From assembly GCA_013154005.1 (NCBI GenBank), contig JAADDK010000048.1, positions 1-35,682 on the forward strand: a stretch of DNA of 35,682 nucleotides, read 5' to 3'. The stretch comes from Methanobacteriota archaeon. GTDB taxonomy: Archaea; Thermoplasmatota; Thermoplasmata; Thermoplasmatales; Aciduliprofundaceae. The position numbers were made by a program, and so were the translations under genes. Of the stretch, positions 15,153 to 24,082 are shown piece by piece. Under the pieces are notes generated by a model, which did no database searches, was not told where the DNA came from, and saw nothing but the letters and a program-made list of their open reading frames with translations. The number at the start of each line of letters is the position of its first letter. Positions within the stretch are counted from its first letter, which is position 1.

Positions 15153-15983
15153 GTGGAGGTTAATGAAAACAATACTCCGATATACATTGCGCTGATGATG
15201 GTTCTTTTTATCCTGATTGCACTTAATTTAGGAAACGTGCATTTATCATATGCAGCAATGCCCGTGCCGCATCACAGCATGGAGCAAAATCCAGAGGGGC
15301 CGGGTGTGCATTATATGAGCGGTACGACCATAGCACTTGCCATAGAACTCGGAATTTTCGCGGCGGGAATAGTGGGCATAATACTTCTCGCGCTAAAATA
15401 CGGTAAAAAATACGTGCTGGGACTGCTTCTGTATCTGGTATTTGGGGTCATCATGGCGGCAGGTGTGGGTTTAATTATCGGTTATGGGCTGCAATGGGCC
15501 GCGAAAATCGCCACCAGCGGTGGCAACCATGTAGACGTGGGCTCGCAGATACCGCTGGGTGCGATTCTGTTTTATGTGGCAGTTTCTCTGTTTCTATTAC
15601 TCATTACACTTGTGATTCTTAAAAGCGTGAAACTGAAAAAAGAAAAAGAAGAAACACCGGAAAACATAAGCAAGTATGTGGAGCGTGCCATAAGCACCAT
15701 AAAAATCGGCGGAGATGTGCGCGGTGCGATTCTTCGAGCATATAAAGAGATGGAGCATATGATGCGGGCCAGGGGTGTGGTGGATAAAGAATACTTCACA
15801 CCCCGGGAATTTAAAGATTTTGCTCTGAACAAACTGAAACTCTCTTCCGAGCCCGTCAACGTGCTGGTTCGCCTTTTCGAAGTGGCACGATACAGCAATC
15901 ATGAAATGGAAGAATCGCAGAGAACTGCAGCTTTGAAGGCACTGGAGGAGATACGCGATGAGCTACAGGAAAATAATGATTAA
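15153..15983 (+). CDS. Membrane protein with C-terminal DUF4129 domain
   Basis: About 276 aa. The first helix at 9-28 looks like an anchor or signal segment; further helices are at about 57-76, 86-108 and 137-160. The cytoplasmic C-terminal domain (170-276) carries the DUF4129 pattern RGAILRAYKEMEHMMRARG followed by YFTPREFKDFAL and a final FEVARYSNHEM. Function is unknown; DUF4129 proteins often sit with MoxR/DUF58 genes, as here. GTG 15153 has an AATAAAAATACC box about 25 nt upstream, marking it as the first gene of the five-gene operon. Confidence 0.85.
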   Translation: MEVNENNTPIYIALMMVLFILIALNLGNVHLSYAAMPVPHHSMEQNPEGPGVHYMSGTTIALAIELGIFAAGIVGIILLALKYGKKYVLGLLLYLVFGVIMAAGVGLIIGYGLQWAAKIATSGGNHVDVGSQIPLGAILFYVAVSLFLLLITLVILKSVKLKKEKEETPENISKYVERAISTIKIGGDVRGAILRAYKEMEHMMRARGVVDKEYFTPREFKDFALNKLKLSSEPVNVLVRLFEVARYSNHEMEESQRTAALKALEEIRDELQENND

Positions 15984-16476
15984 GTTCGTCTATCTTATGG
16001 TGGTCTACACGATATACGTAATAGGCACCACCATATTCACGATGAAACTCAATATAGAGGGATACCTGTGGCTGTTTATTCTCCCGGCGGTGATATACTT
16101 TCCACTGAGCTTTGTGCACAGGGCCATGAAAAAATCCATCAGGGTCGAGGAAGAGAAGGATAAAATCATCGTGGAAAACGACCTTGCACATTTCAAAGAA
16201 GTCGTGAAAAAGGCCCTCGATGAGAATCCAATCTTTCAGAGAGAGGTTGAGATGCACCTCATTAACGTGGCATCGGTGGACCTGTCGATAAGATACGGCA
16301 TATCCGAGGTGAAATTGCGGGAAAAGATGGGCGATGCAAAGTTTCTGAGCAAGTACATGGGCCATGCGGGAGTGACCCTTGCCAGAATGTTTGACAGGCG
16401 TCATGACCTGAAAGAGCCCATCTCAAAAGAGCAGTTTGTGAAAGAGATTAGAGAAGTGATGGAGGCGATGAGATGA
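15958..16476 (+). CDS. Small membrane protein of the MoxR/DUF58 operon
   Basis: A 172-aa protein I do not recognise as a named family. Two transmembrane helices (about 8-28 and 36-54) are followed by a charged cytoplasmic domain of mostly helix (EEEKDKIIVEN onwards, with SIRYGISEVKLREKMGDAKFL). It starts 26 bp before the end of the DUF4129 gene, with GGAGGAG about 8 nt upstream of its ATG, and its stop overlaps the moxR start (ATGA). Tight coupling suggests it is a structural partner of the complex. No catalytic motif is visible. Confidence 0.8.
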   Translation: MSYRKIMIKFVYLMVVYTIYVIGTTIFTMKLNIEGYLWLFILPAVIYFPLSFVHRAMKKSIRVEEEKDKIIVENDLAHFKEVVKKALDENPIFQREVEMHLINVASVDLSIRYGISEVKLREKMGDAKFLSKYMGHAGVTLARMFDRRHDLKEPISKEQFVKEIREVMEAMR

Positions 16477-17402
16477 ATAAAGTAAACGAGATTTTAGACG
16501 AAATAGAGAAGGTGGTGGTTGGCAAACGAAACGTGCTGAAAGAGGTTATGTACGCGATTCTTTCAAATGGGCATATACTGTTTGAGGATAATCCCGGACT
16601 GGCCAAAACGCTCATTGCGAGGTCCTTTGCCGAGGTTATTGGTTTTGAGTTTAAGCGTGTTCAGTTCACCCCGGACCTGCTTCCGAGCGATATAACCGGC
16701 ACGTTCATTTATGACAGGCGCTCAACCGAGTTTCGATTCATAAAAGGTCCCATATTCACCAATCTGCTTCTGGCTGACGAAATAAACAGAGCACCTCCAA
16801 AGACGCAGGCAGCACTGCTTGAAGCCATGCAGGAGAAGCAGGTTACGGTGGAGGGCGAGACGTATCATCTTGAAGAGCCGTTTCTGGTAATAGCAACCCA
16901 GAACCCAATCGAGTACGAGGGCACATACCCGCTGCCCGAAGCGCAGTTGGACAGATTTCTGGTTAAACTTTCGGTGGGCTATCCCACCTACGAGGACGAA
17001 AAGGAAATATTGAGGCGCAGAATGGAATGGAAACAGGACTCGATTACTCTAAACCAGGTGGCCACTCGAGAGGACATACTGGAGATGCGCAGCGAGGTTG
17101 AGGAAATCTATATTGAAGACGACATTCTGGATTACGTGCTTCGCATAGTGCGCGCTACCAGAGAGCACATGCAGGTCGAGGTGGGCGCGTCGCCGAGAGG
17201 GAGCATCGCGCTTATGAAACTATCCCGTGCAAGAGCGTATGTAGAGGGTCGGGATTACGTGCTTCCGGACGATATAAAGGCTGTGGCACGAATCGCGCTG
17301 GTGCACAGAATAATCCTGAAACCAGAGCCGTGGATTCGCGGTGTGCGTGCAAAAGACGTGATAGAAGACGTGCTCAAAAAGCTGCCCGTGCCCAAGGTGT
17401 GA
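16473..17402 (+). CDS. MoxR-family AAA+ ATPase
   Basis: AAA+ chaperone-like ATPase thought to insert cofactors or remodel partner proteins. Walker A is EDNPGLAKT (38-46) and Walker B LLLADEINRAPPKTQ (98-112), then the MoxR signature LEAMQEKQVTVEG and ATQNPIEYEGTYPLPEAQLDRF. The C-terminal lid ends with SPRGSIALMKLSRARAYVEGRDYVLPDDI. Length 309 aa is typical. It overlaps the preceding gene by 4 bp and is 2 bp from the DUF58 gene, the usual partner. Confidence 0.95.
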   Translation: MNKVNEILDEIEKVVVGKRNVLKEVMYAILSNGHILFEDNPGLAKTLIARSFAEVIGFEFKRVQFTPDLLPSDITGTFIYDRRSTEFRFIKGPIFTNLLLADEINRAPPKTQAALLEAMQEKQVTVEGETYHLEEPFLVIATQNPIEYEGTYPLPEAQLDRFLVKLSVGYPTYEDEKEILRRRMEWKQDSITLNQVATREDILEMRSEVEEIYIEDDILDYVLRIVRATREHMQVEVGASPRGSIALMKLSRARAYVEGRDYVLPDDIKAVARIALVHRIILKPEPWIRGVRAKDVIEDVLKKLPVPKV

Positions 17403-17404
17403 GC

Positions 17405-18580
17405 ATGCATAGCTCGCTGTTCTACGCGTTCGTAGCGTTTTCGGCGTTGCTGCTTTTTCTCTCATTATTCACACTGTCCCCGGCGCCAGCACTGATGGCA
17501 CTGCCATTTTTCTGGATTGTGTTGCTCTCATTCATATTCAAATACGAGCCAGTAAAGGTGAAGAGAGAATACGAATCTCGAAGATACGTGGAGGGTGATG
17601 TGCTGGACGTAAAATACACGCTGTCCGGAGATGGCTATTATCGCATCTCTGACGAACTGTTCAATTTAAACGGATACGTTGAAGAAAAAGATGAACTCAA
17701 CAAAAAGAAAAAAATGAATTATTTTGGTGTGCGAAAACTTAGAAAGATGGACGTGTTTTCGGAAGACATCGGCGGCATGCGATTTTCTGAGTATTCGGAG
17801 AAGAGCAGAGAAGAAATCAAAGTGTATCCGAAGATAGAGTACGTTAGAAAATTTGTGATACGTCCCAGACGCACAAGAAGCCTGATGGGTGATTATCCCT
17901 CCCGTAGAAAGGGAATAGGTATGGAGTTTAGAGATATACGTGAGTACGTGCCGGGCGATAGCATGCGCTGGGTAAACTGGAAGGCCACCGCACGGAGAGA
18001 GAAAATTATGGTGAACGAATTTGAGAGCGAGAGGTCGGGAGACACGGTCATCTTGCTGGACGTGCGCAGATTCTACAAAGGCGATAAAGAATACGAAGAA
18101 CTGCTTAAATACTCCGTTCGCGCCGCCGCCACACTGGTAACGTATCTTTCACGCACAAAGAACCGGGTAGGGTTTGTCATGCTGGGCGATACCGTGGACT
18201 GGGTTTATCCCACCTACGGAAAGCGTGCAATGTACATTATCCTTGATCGGTTGCTGCATACCAAGACGAAGAGAATGAGCAGGCTTCCCTTCGAGTATGC
18301 CAAATTCATCGTGTCGAGATTTGTGCCGCCCAACTCATTCATTATTCTCATCTCGCCGCTGCTATCTTGGGACATCGACGAAGCCATCGTGGAGCTCATG
18401 GCAAAAAACTATGACATACTGGTCATCACGCCCACGCTGATAGGTGAGAAAAAGGACCTCGCTTCGGAGATTCTCCGCACTGAACGTTATGTGCGCCTCA
18501 GAAGATTGCGGCTTTATGCCACTGTGGTGGACTGGAACGTTGAATATCCGCTTACAAAAATTCTGATGGTGATGCGATGA
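17405..18580 (+). CDS. DUF58-domain membrane protein
   Basis: Partner of MoxR, about 391 aa. Two N-terminal transmembrane helices (5-24 and 29-45) precede a beta-rich region and then the DUF58 signature GMEFRDIREYVPGDSMRWVNWKATAR, followed by a vWA-like domain (DTVILLDVRRFYKGD). In related systems such proteins help assemble or activate membrane or periplasmic complexes; the client here is unknown. ATG 17405 lies 2 bp after the moxR stop; an open frame extends upstream inside moxR but has no family match. The stop overlaps the next start (ATGA). Confidence 0.93.
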   Translation: MHSSLFYAFVAFSALLLFLSLFTLSPAPALMALPFFWIVLLSFIFKYEPVKVKREYESRRYVEGDVLDVKYTLSGDGYYRISDELFNLNGYVEEKDELNKKKKMNYFGVRKLRKMDVFSEDIGGMRFSEYSEKSREEIKVYPKIEYVRKFVIRPRRTRSLMGDYPSRRKGIGMEFRDIREYVPGDSMRWVNWKATARREKIMVNEFESERSGDTVILLDVRRFYKGDKEYEELLKYSVRAAATLVTYLSRTKNRVGFVMLGDTVDWVYPTYGKRAMYIILDRLLHTKTKRMSRLPFEYAKFIVSRFVPPNSFIILISPLLSWDIDEAIVELMAKNYDILVITPTLIGEKKDLASEILRTERYVRLRRLRLYATVVDWNVEYPLTKILMVMR

Positions 18581-19068
18581 ACTTCAAGCCGTGGTATTCG
18601 AGAGCATACGCGTACCTTGGGGTGTACATGGCTCTGGTAATACTCATCTCAGGCCCGATAATGGGGCTGCAGCTGATTTTTCTAATTTTAATCTCCTTGC
18701 TGGTGGCGTTGTATTTCATAGTGGAAGACGAAATTGTGTTTTATATGTACGTGTTTTTGGCGCTTGCAATGCTGGCCATGGATTTTGTGGTTAGAGTGCC
18801 CACATTACAAAATTTCGCAGTGATGTATCTTCTGATGGCTCCACTGCTGCTCCACATAATCGAGATGCATTTTGGCAGATACGGAAAAATCCACACAAAC
18901 ACGTATATGATTTACATGCTCTCCATAGCGCTATCGTTTCTCACCGTGCTCATATTCCTGTTCGTGCCCAGAGTGCTCGGCACCTACGTGCTGGTGAGCG
19001 CGGTTATCATCACACTGATTCTGTACTTTATGATTACATTTACCCCGCCGGACGAAAACGAAGAATAG
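18577..19068 (+). CDS. Multi-helix membrane protein, last gene of the MoxR operon
   Basis: A 163-aa protein, almost entirely hydrophobic, with about five transmembrane helices (roughly 14-34, 36-47, 53-72, 80-95, 108-150) and a short acidic tail (PPDENEE). No family is recognised and no charged catalytic motif is present. ATGA overlap with DUF58 shows translational coupling. Its last 29 bp overlap the convergent pelota gene. Confidence 0.78.
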   Translation: MNFKPWYSRAYAYLGVYMALVILISGPIMGLQLIFLILISLLVALYFIVEDEIVFYMYVFLALAMLAMDFVVRVPTLQNFAVMYLLMAPLLLHIIEMHFGRYGKIHTNTYMIYMLSIALSFLTVLIFLFVPRVLGTYVLVSAVIITLILYFMITFTPPDENEE

Positions 19069-20035
19069 CCGCCACACCGCCCAGATTCTCGAGTATTTTT
19101 CCCTTTTCGTGAGCCGTGCTTATTATGTGAATCTCGGCACCGGAATCGTGGGCAAGCTTGATTAGCGATTCGTACTCTCTGTATTTTCTATCCGAGACCA
19201 TGAGCGTCTCCACCGCCCCCATATTCAGTGCATTTTTCACCTCTTCCATACCGTATGCGTAAAGTCCCTCTTTGCTAATCTCTTCCAGCAACCTATCTAT
19301 GAGTTTTTCCTCGCGGGAAAGCCGCGTATCCTGCAAAATTTTGTGCAGTGATGATTTCAGCACCTCGTATATACCGCGCATATCGCCGTGCGATGCCTGC
19401 AATACTGTGTAGTTTTTTAGCTTGCCAGCAGCAAATCTCACAAAATTATCTTTGTAGAAGCCCGGACCTAAAATTATCAACGGAAGCTCGTCTTTGCGCA
19501 GCTCGGTTATGGCAGATAGCACCTCTCCAAAAAATTCGTCATCGTCATCGCCCCTTTTTCTCAGGCTCACCAGCTCTTGCACGCCGTAAGCGCGCAGTGC
19601 TGCAATGGTTGCCAGCCCATGCTCCAACCCCAGAAAATACACCTGCGGACGCTCTGCGTTTTTCACCGCCTCGTTCAGAAGCTCTTTCTCTTCCGGGCTC
19701 CATCGCTCTTTTATGATGGATATTTCGTCTCCCGGTGCGAGATTTATCGCCTGATACAGCCCCAGCACGTCCTCAGGGCCCACGCGAATCTTGCCCACTA
19801 TCCGAAGCCGGTCTGAAAACTCCTGAAACTCAACCTTTTCCACAACTATGCCCACACGCATTCTCCGCCTTGCCGTTTTTTTAGCGCGTTTCATATCTCC
19901 ACTCTGCTCGTCTTTGCGGTACACGGTGCCGAACACGAGGTCTCCGGCTCTGAGCACATTTTTCAGATACCAGAGGTCATCAATGTTATCAATATGCACC
20001 GAAATCTCACCTTTTTCTCGCTCTTCAATCTTCAT
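19040..20035 (-). CDS. pelA: Pelota, mRNA surveillance/ribosome rescue factor
   Basis: Recognises stalled ribosomes with aEF1A (as aRF3/Hbs1 equivalent) and promotes their splitting with ABCE1. The order is N-terminal Sm-like domain (IDNIDDLWYLKNVLRAGDLVFG), central domain (LGLEHGLATIAALRAYGVQEL and LIILGPGFYKDNF), and the eL30-like C-terminal domain (MEEVKNALNMGAVETLMVSD). No GGQ motif is present, as expected for pelota rather than aRF1. ATG 20035 is chosen over GTG 20044 because GGTGA lies about 5 nt upstream. It overlaps the upstream Mut7-C gene by 11 bp, indicating one operon. Confidence 0.95.
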   Translation of the reverse strand: MKIEEREKGEISVHIDNIDDLWYLKNVLRAGDLVFGTVYRKDEQSGDMKRAKKTARRRMRVGIVVEKVEFQEFSDRLRIVGKIRVGPEDVLGLYQAINLAPGDEISIIKERWSPEEKELLNEAVKNAERPQVYFLGLEHGLATIAALRAYGVQELVSLRKRGDDDDEFFGEVLSAITELRKDELPLIILGPGFYKDNFVRFAAGKLKNYTVLQASHGDMRGIYEVLKSSLHKILQDTRLSREEKLIDRLLEEISKEGLYAYGMEEVKNALNMGAVETLMVSDRKYREYESLIKLAHDSGAEIHIISTAHEKGKILENLGGVAAILRFRPAG

Positions 20036-20483
20036 TTGCTTCACCGGTTAGCATGTTTATAAATTCTGCAATCTTCTGCGTGTGCGTGCCGTACCAGTAG
20101 ATTCGTTTACATGAGGGACACATATAAAACTCTTCGGTGTGCTCGTACACGTACTCTGGCACCTTTCCCCGCACCTCCTCTTTGGGAACTCTCACCAGTA
20201 CAGCATTGCAAACCGAGCACCTGCTAAGCATACGCCCGGCATTAAGATGAAAATGCTCAATCACGTCTCTTAACTGTGCCCTATACTCATCGCTCTGCAC
20301 AAAGTACGCATTGCCTCTCCGTGCGAGCTCTTTATCTCGAGTCAGGATTATTCTGTTCTCTTTCTGCGCCAGCGCCAGAATCTCATCATCGCTCATATTC
20401 CCGTCCGGATAATACGTGTCATAGCCCATGAATCTAAGGTATTTCGCCAGCTTTCCGAGCATGTGGTCCGCGAGAAACTTCAC
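20025..20483 (-). CDS. Mut7-C domain protein (PIN-like RNase with zinc ribbon)
   Basis: Archaeal COG1656-type protein of 152 aa. The N-terminal PIN-like domain has conserved acids at D6 (MKFLADHMLGKLAKYLRFMGYD), SDDE at 31-34 and ILTRDKELARR at 46-56. A zinc ribbon follows with C89, C92, C122 and C125 (CSVC and CPSC). The fold predicts ribonuclease activity but substrates are unproven. Its overlap with pelota suggests a role in cleaving RNA on stalled ribosomes, which is inference. GTG 20483 has an AT-rich TATA-like box about 25 nt upstream. Confidence 0.88.
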   Translation of the reverse strand: MKFLADHMLGKLAKYLRFMGYDTYYPDGNMSDDEILALAQKENRIILTRDKELARRGNAYFVQSDEYRAQLRDVIEHFHLNAGRMLSRCSVCNAVLVRVPKEEVRGKVPEYVYEHTEEFYMCPSCKRIYWYGTHTQKIAEFINMLTGEANED

Positions 20484-20564
20484 GGTGTAAGATACTTTTT
20501 TTACTTTAATATTTTATGCATCTTCCTGCAAAAGTATATATGCATCGGTAATGATACAGTTTTT

Positions 20565-21071
20565 GTGAAGTATATGGACGACGATGAGAGTATTATGGAT
20601 ATAGAATATTCGGAAAGTGCACCATCACCGTCTTCTCCGCCCCCGAGTCGTGTAAGCGCACCGCCGCCTCCCTCCAGACCCAGACATAGAACTGTGGTGG
20701 TAATCATAACGGCAATTGTGGCAGCATTAATAACCTTGGCGATTATCATTGCAGTTTTTAATCCGTTTCTACCACCATTTGTAGGAACATGGCATATCAC
20801 CTATGAAGAAATTTACTATGGTAACTACAATATTGGCGGTAAAGTCGATTATTACATAACCTTTTATGCAAATCATACAGGACAGACAAACGGTTCAGAA
20901 ATTATCACCGGACACTTTCAATGGAAGGATATAGGCAACAATCAGATAGAAATATACAAAAAGGGAGATTCCACCAACTTCACAGTATCGTACAGCATAT
21001 CTGGAAATAAAATAACTTTCACATACTCATCAGAGGGAAAAACCATAAAGCTGAAAGGAGTACGTGTCTAA
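20565..21071 (+). CDS. Anchored protein with proline-rich tail and lipocalin-like outer domain
   Basis: About 168 aa, not recognised. The N-terminal acidic and Ser/Pro-rich segment (residues 1-45, including PSPSSPPPSRVSAPPPPSRP) precedes one transmembrane helix (VVVIITAIVAALITLAIIIAVF) and a beta-rich domain beginning GTWHITYEEI and ending TIKLKGVRV, with several N-x-S/T sites. The GTWxxxY start and beta-strand periodicity recall lipocalin-like domains. Topology is probably N-in, domain outside. GTG 20565 lies 25 nt from a GTATATAT box (20534-20541); ATG 20574 is an alternative. Confidence 0.7.
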   Translation: MKYMDDDESIMDIEYSESAPSPSSPPPSRVSAPPPPSRPRHRTVVVIITAIVAALITLAIIIAVFNPFLPPFVGTWHITYEEIYYGNYNIGGKVDYYITFYANHTGQTNGSEIITGHFQWKDIGNNQIEIYKKGDSTNFTVSYSISGNKITFTYSSEGKTIKLKGVRV

Positions 21072-21126
21072 GTTTAGTCCGTGCCCCAAAGGATAAATTT
21101 TTTTATTTCCCCGTGCATACACCCGC

Positions 21127-23958
21127 ATGGATTTCAAAGAAATAGAGAAAAAATGGCAGAAGCGCTGGCAGGAAGCCCATGCGTTTGAACCAGATGTGGG
21201 CAGGGGTAAAAAATTCTTCCTGACTGTGCCGTATCCGTACATGTCCGGCTCGCTTCACATAGGGCACGGCAGAACGTTCACCATTGGAGATATTATTGCG
21301 AGATTCAAGCGTCTTGAAGGCTACAACGTTCTGTTTCCCATGGCGTTTCATGTGACTGGCACGCCGGTGCTGGCCATAGCAGATGCGATACGCAACGGCG
21401 ATGAAAAAGTTCTCACGTTATATCGCGATTATTTGAGAATTTACGAATCTGATGAGAAAAGGGTGGAAGAGCTGCTCCGCTCGTTCGTAGAGCCTGAAAA
21501 TATCGCCAATTATTTTGCAGAGAAGGCAATTGAGGATTTTCTGAGCATGGGCTACTCCATCGACTGGCGCAGAAAATTCAATACCGCCGAGCCGATATAC
21601 AACAGGTTTGTGGAATGGCAGTTCAAAAAGCTATACGAAAAAGGTGTGATAAAGAAAGGAAAGTACCCGATTACGTTCAGCCCGGTTGATGGTAATCCTG
21701 TGGGCGAAGATGACATTGCGGACGGAGACACTGACAAAGTCTCGATTATGGAGTTTACCGCCATAAAGTTCGGGTACGAGGACGGATATCTGGTGGCCGC
21801 CACGCTGCGCCCGGAGACAATATTCGGTGTGACCAATCTCTGGATCAATCCGGAGGGTGAGTACTGCAAAGTTCACGTGAACGATGAGATATGGTATATA
21901 TCCCGCGAGGCGGCTGAGAAATTAAAGTATCAGAAAGAGGGTGTGAGCGTGGAAAAATGCGTGCCGGGCACATATTTCATAGGCAAGTTTGCAAAAGAGC
22001 CGGTGCACGGAAGAGAAGTGCCCATTCTGCCGGCGGAGTTTGTGGACGTGGATAATGCCACGGGAGTGGTGTATTCTGTGCCCGCTCATGCGCCCTACGA
22101 TTATCAGGCACTGGAGGATTTGAAAAAAGATGCGGCATATATGAAAAAATTCAATCTGAGCGAAGAGATGGTGAAAAAAATCGAGCCGATTAAAATCATA
22201 GACATAAAAGGCTACGACATGCCTGCCCGGGACATATGCAAGAAAATGGGAATTACAAATCAAAACGACCCGCGGCTGGAAGAGGCTACCCAGGTAATTT
22301 ACAAAGATGAGTTCTATTCAGGAGTGCTCAACGAAAAATGCGGAGAGTTTGCAGGGATAAAAATCAAGGAAATCAAAGATGAGGTGAAGACATGGCTCAA
22401 AAATATGGGACGTGGCGATGTGTTCTATGAGACTTCACGCAAAGCGGTCACGCGCAACGGGCACAAGGTCATCGTGGCGGTGCTGCAGGAGCAGTGGTTC
22501 ATTGACTACTCGCAAAAATGGTGGAAGGAACTCGGACATAAGGCAGTGGAGCGCATGCTCTTCTATCCCGAGAAGTACAGAGAGATGATGCATGGCATAA
22601 TTGACTGGCTCAATCGCAGACCCTGTGCCAGAAAGCGTGGGCTGGGCACGCGTTTTCCGTGGAATAAAGAATGGATTATAGAGAGCCTGAGCGATTCCAC
22701 CATTTATATGGCGTTTTACACGGTGGCGCACATAATACGTGGCTCAAATATAAAGCCGGAGCAGCTCACCGAGGCGCTTTTTGATTACGTGTTCCTTGGG
22801 ATTGGCACCTTGGAAGAGGTTAGCGAAGAGACCGGGATACCCATCGACGTGATTGAGAAAATGCGCTCGGAATTCACATACTGGTACCCCAATGACCAGC
22901 GGCACACGGCACCCGCGCACATGAGCAATCATCTCGCGTTCTTTATAATGCATCACACTGCGATATTTCCCGAAGAGCACTGGCCCGGAGGTATCACGCT
23001 AAACGGATTGATGATTCGTGAAGGTGCAAAAATCTCGAAGAGCAAGGGCAACGTTATCCCGCTGGCGCATATATCCTCACGATACGGCGTGGACCTGTTC
23101 AGGCTGTACTGTGCAGTGGCATCGGACCTTGACACCGTTATGGACTGGAAAGAGAGCGAGGTGGCGTCGCTGCGCAGAAGATTTGAGCGTCTTGCAACCA
23201 TACTTGAAGAGAGTCTGAACAGCGAGACCCTCGCCGAGAAGAATCATTATGACCGGTGGCTTCTCTCGCGGTTTTATCGCAGATACAGTGAGAGCATCGA
23301 GATGTTCAGAGGCATGCGCATCAGAGACGCAATGCTCAACATGCTTTTCCATTTTATGAACGATTTGCGCTATTATGAGAAGCATGCAGGCGAGGAGCGG
23401 AGAAAGAAAATAGTGCGTGAGATAATGGAGGACTGGCTCAAAATACTCACTCCCGTGATTCCGCATCTCACCGAGGAGTTCTGGCACAGGCTCGGCCATG
23501 AGAGTTTCATATCTCTGGAAACGCTATCACCGCCCAGAGAAGAGTATATTGACCTTCAGATTGAGAGGGAAATGGAGTATGTGGATAACGTCATAGAGGA
23601 TATTCGCGAGATTCTGGAAGTGGCCAGGCTCCAGCCCACCAAAATATACATTTACACCGCGCCAGACTGGATGTGGAAGGTGTTCGATGCGATAAAAAAT
23701 GCCACGCCGAAAGATGCCATGCGCCTTGCAATGCAGAGTGGAGTTGATGTGAACAAGGGCGAAATAGCCAAATTCGTTAAAAGAATGCTCAAAGAAAAAA
23801 TTCAATATATCACGCTGAATGAGCAGAAGGTGCTGGAGCGCGAAAAAGATGTAATAGAACGGGAAATCGGTGCGAAGATTGAGATTAATGCCGAGTACGA
23901 CCCGAAGCATAAGCGCAGTTTAGCGCTGCCACTCAAGCCGGCAATCTACGTTGAGTGA
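21127..23958 (+). CDS. leuS: Leucyl-tRNA synthetase, archaeal/eukaryotic type
   Basis: Charges tRNA-Leu. Class I signature HIGH is at 44-47 (SGSLHIGHGRTF) and the KMSKS loop is KISKS at 635-639. The editing (CP1) domain is present between them, with TLRPETIFGVTNLWINPEG. WFIDYSQKWW and the TAPAHMSNHLAFFIMHH region are typical of the archaeal/eukaryal form. At 943 aa it is complete. ATG 21127 has an AT-rich TAAATTTTTTTATT element about 25 nt upstream. It is followed 40 bp later by tRNA-Ser. Confidence 0.96.
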   Translation: MDFKEIEKKWQKRWQEAHAFEPDVGRGKKFFLTVPYPYMSGSLHIGHGRTFTIGDIIARFKRLEGYNVLFPMAFHVTGTPVLAIADAIRNGDEKVLTLYRDYLRIYESDEKRVEELLRSFVEPENIANYFAEKAIEDFLSMGYSIDWRRKFNTAEPIYNRFVEWQFKKLYEKGVIKKGKYPITFSPVDGNPVGEDDIADGDTDKVSIMEFTAIKFGYEDGYLVAATLRPETIFGVTNLWINPEGEYCKVHVNDEIWYISREAAEKLKYQKEGVSVEKCVPGTYFIGKFAKEPVHGREVPILPAEFVDVDNATGVVYSVPAHAPYDYQALEDLKKDAAYMKKFNLSEEMVKKIEPIKIIDIKGYDMPARDICKKMGITNQNDPRLEEATQVIYKDEFYSGVLNEKCGEFAGIKIKEIKDEVKTWLKNMGRGDVFYETSRKAVTRNGHKVIVAVLQEQWFIDYSQKWWKELGHKAVERMLFYPEKYREMMHGIIDWLNRRPCARKRGLGTRFPWNKEWIIESLSDSTIYMAFYTVAHIIRGSNIKPEQLTEALFDYVFLGIGTLEEVSEETGIPIDVIEKMRSEFTYWYPNDQRHTAPAHMSNHLAFFIMHHTAIFPEEHWPGGITLNGLMIREGAKISKSKGNVIPLAHISSRYGVDLFRLYCAVASDLDTVMDWKESEVASLRRRFERLATILEESLNSETLAEKNHYDRWLLSRFYRRYSESIEMFRGMRIRDAMLNMLFHFMNDLRYYEKHAGEERRKKIVREIMEDWLKILTPVIPHLTEEFWHRLGHESFISLETLSPPREEYIDLQIEREMEYVDNVIEDIREILEVARLQPTKIYIYTAPDWMWKVFDAIKNATPKDAMRLAMQSGVDVNKGEIAKFVKRMLKEKIQYITLNEQKVLEREKDVIEREIGAKIEINAEYDPKHKRSLALPLKPAIYVE

Positions 23959-23998
23959 GAAAAAACCTTAAAATAATGGAAGGAGTTTAACCCAAGCG

Positions 23999-24082
23999 GC
24001 CGGGGTTGCCGAGAGGTAAGGCGCCAGCCTGGAGAGCTGGTTCCCAGTTTAGGGAGCGTGGGTTCAAATCCCACCCCCGGCG
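23999..24082 (+). tRNA. tRNA-Ser (GGA anticodon)
   Basis: The cloverleaf folds fully: acceptor GCCGGGG/CCCCGGC, D-stem GCC/GGC, anticodon stem CCAGC/GCTGG with loop CTGGAGA (anticodon GGA), a long variable arm with stem TCCC/GGGA, and T-stem GTGGG/CCCAC with loop TTCAAAT. The discriminator base is G, as expected for serine. The long variable arm and anticodon identify a class II tRNA-Ser reading UCC/UCU. CCA is not encoded. Confidence 0.97.

Noticed and set aside
16584-16612. Unusual Walker A (EDNPGLAKT) in MoxR as a sign of inactivity
   Set aside because: MoxR proteins commonly have GVPG/DVPG variants with AKT or GKT at this site; the lysine and threonine are intact.
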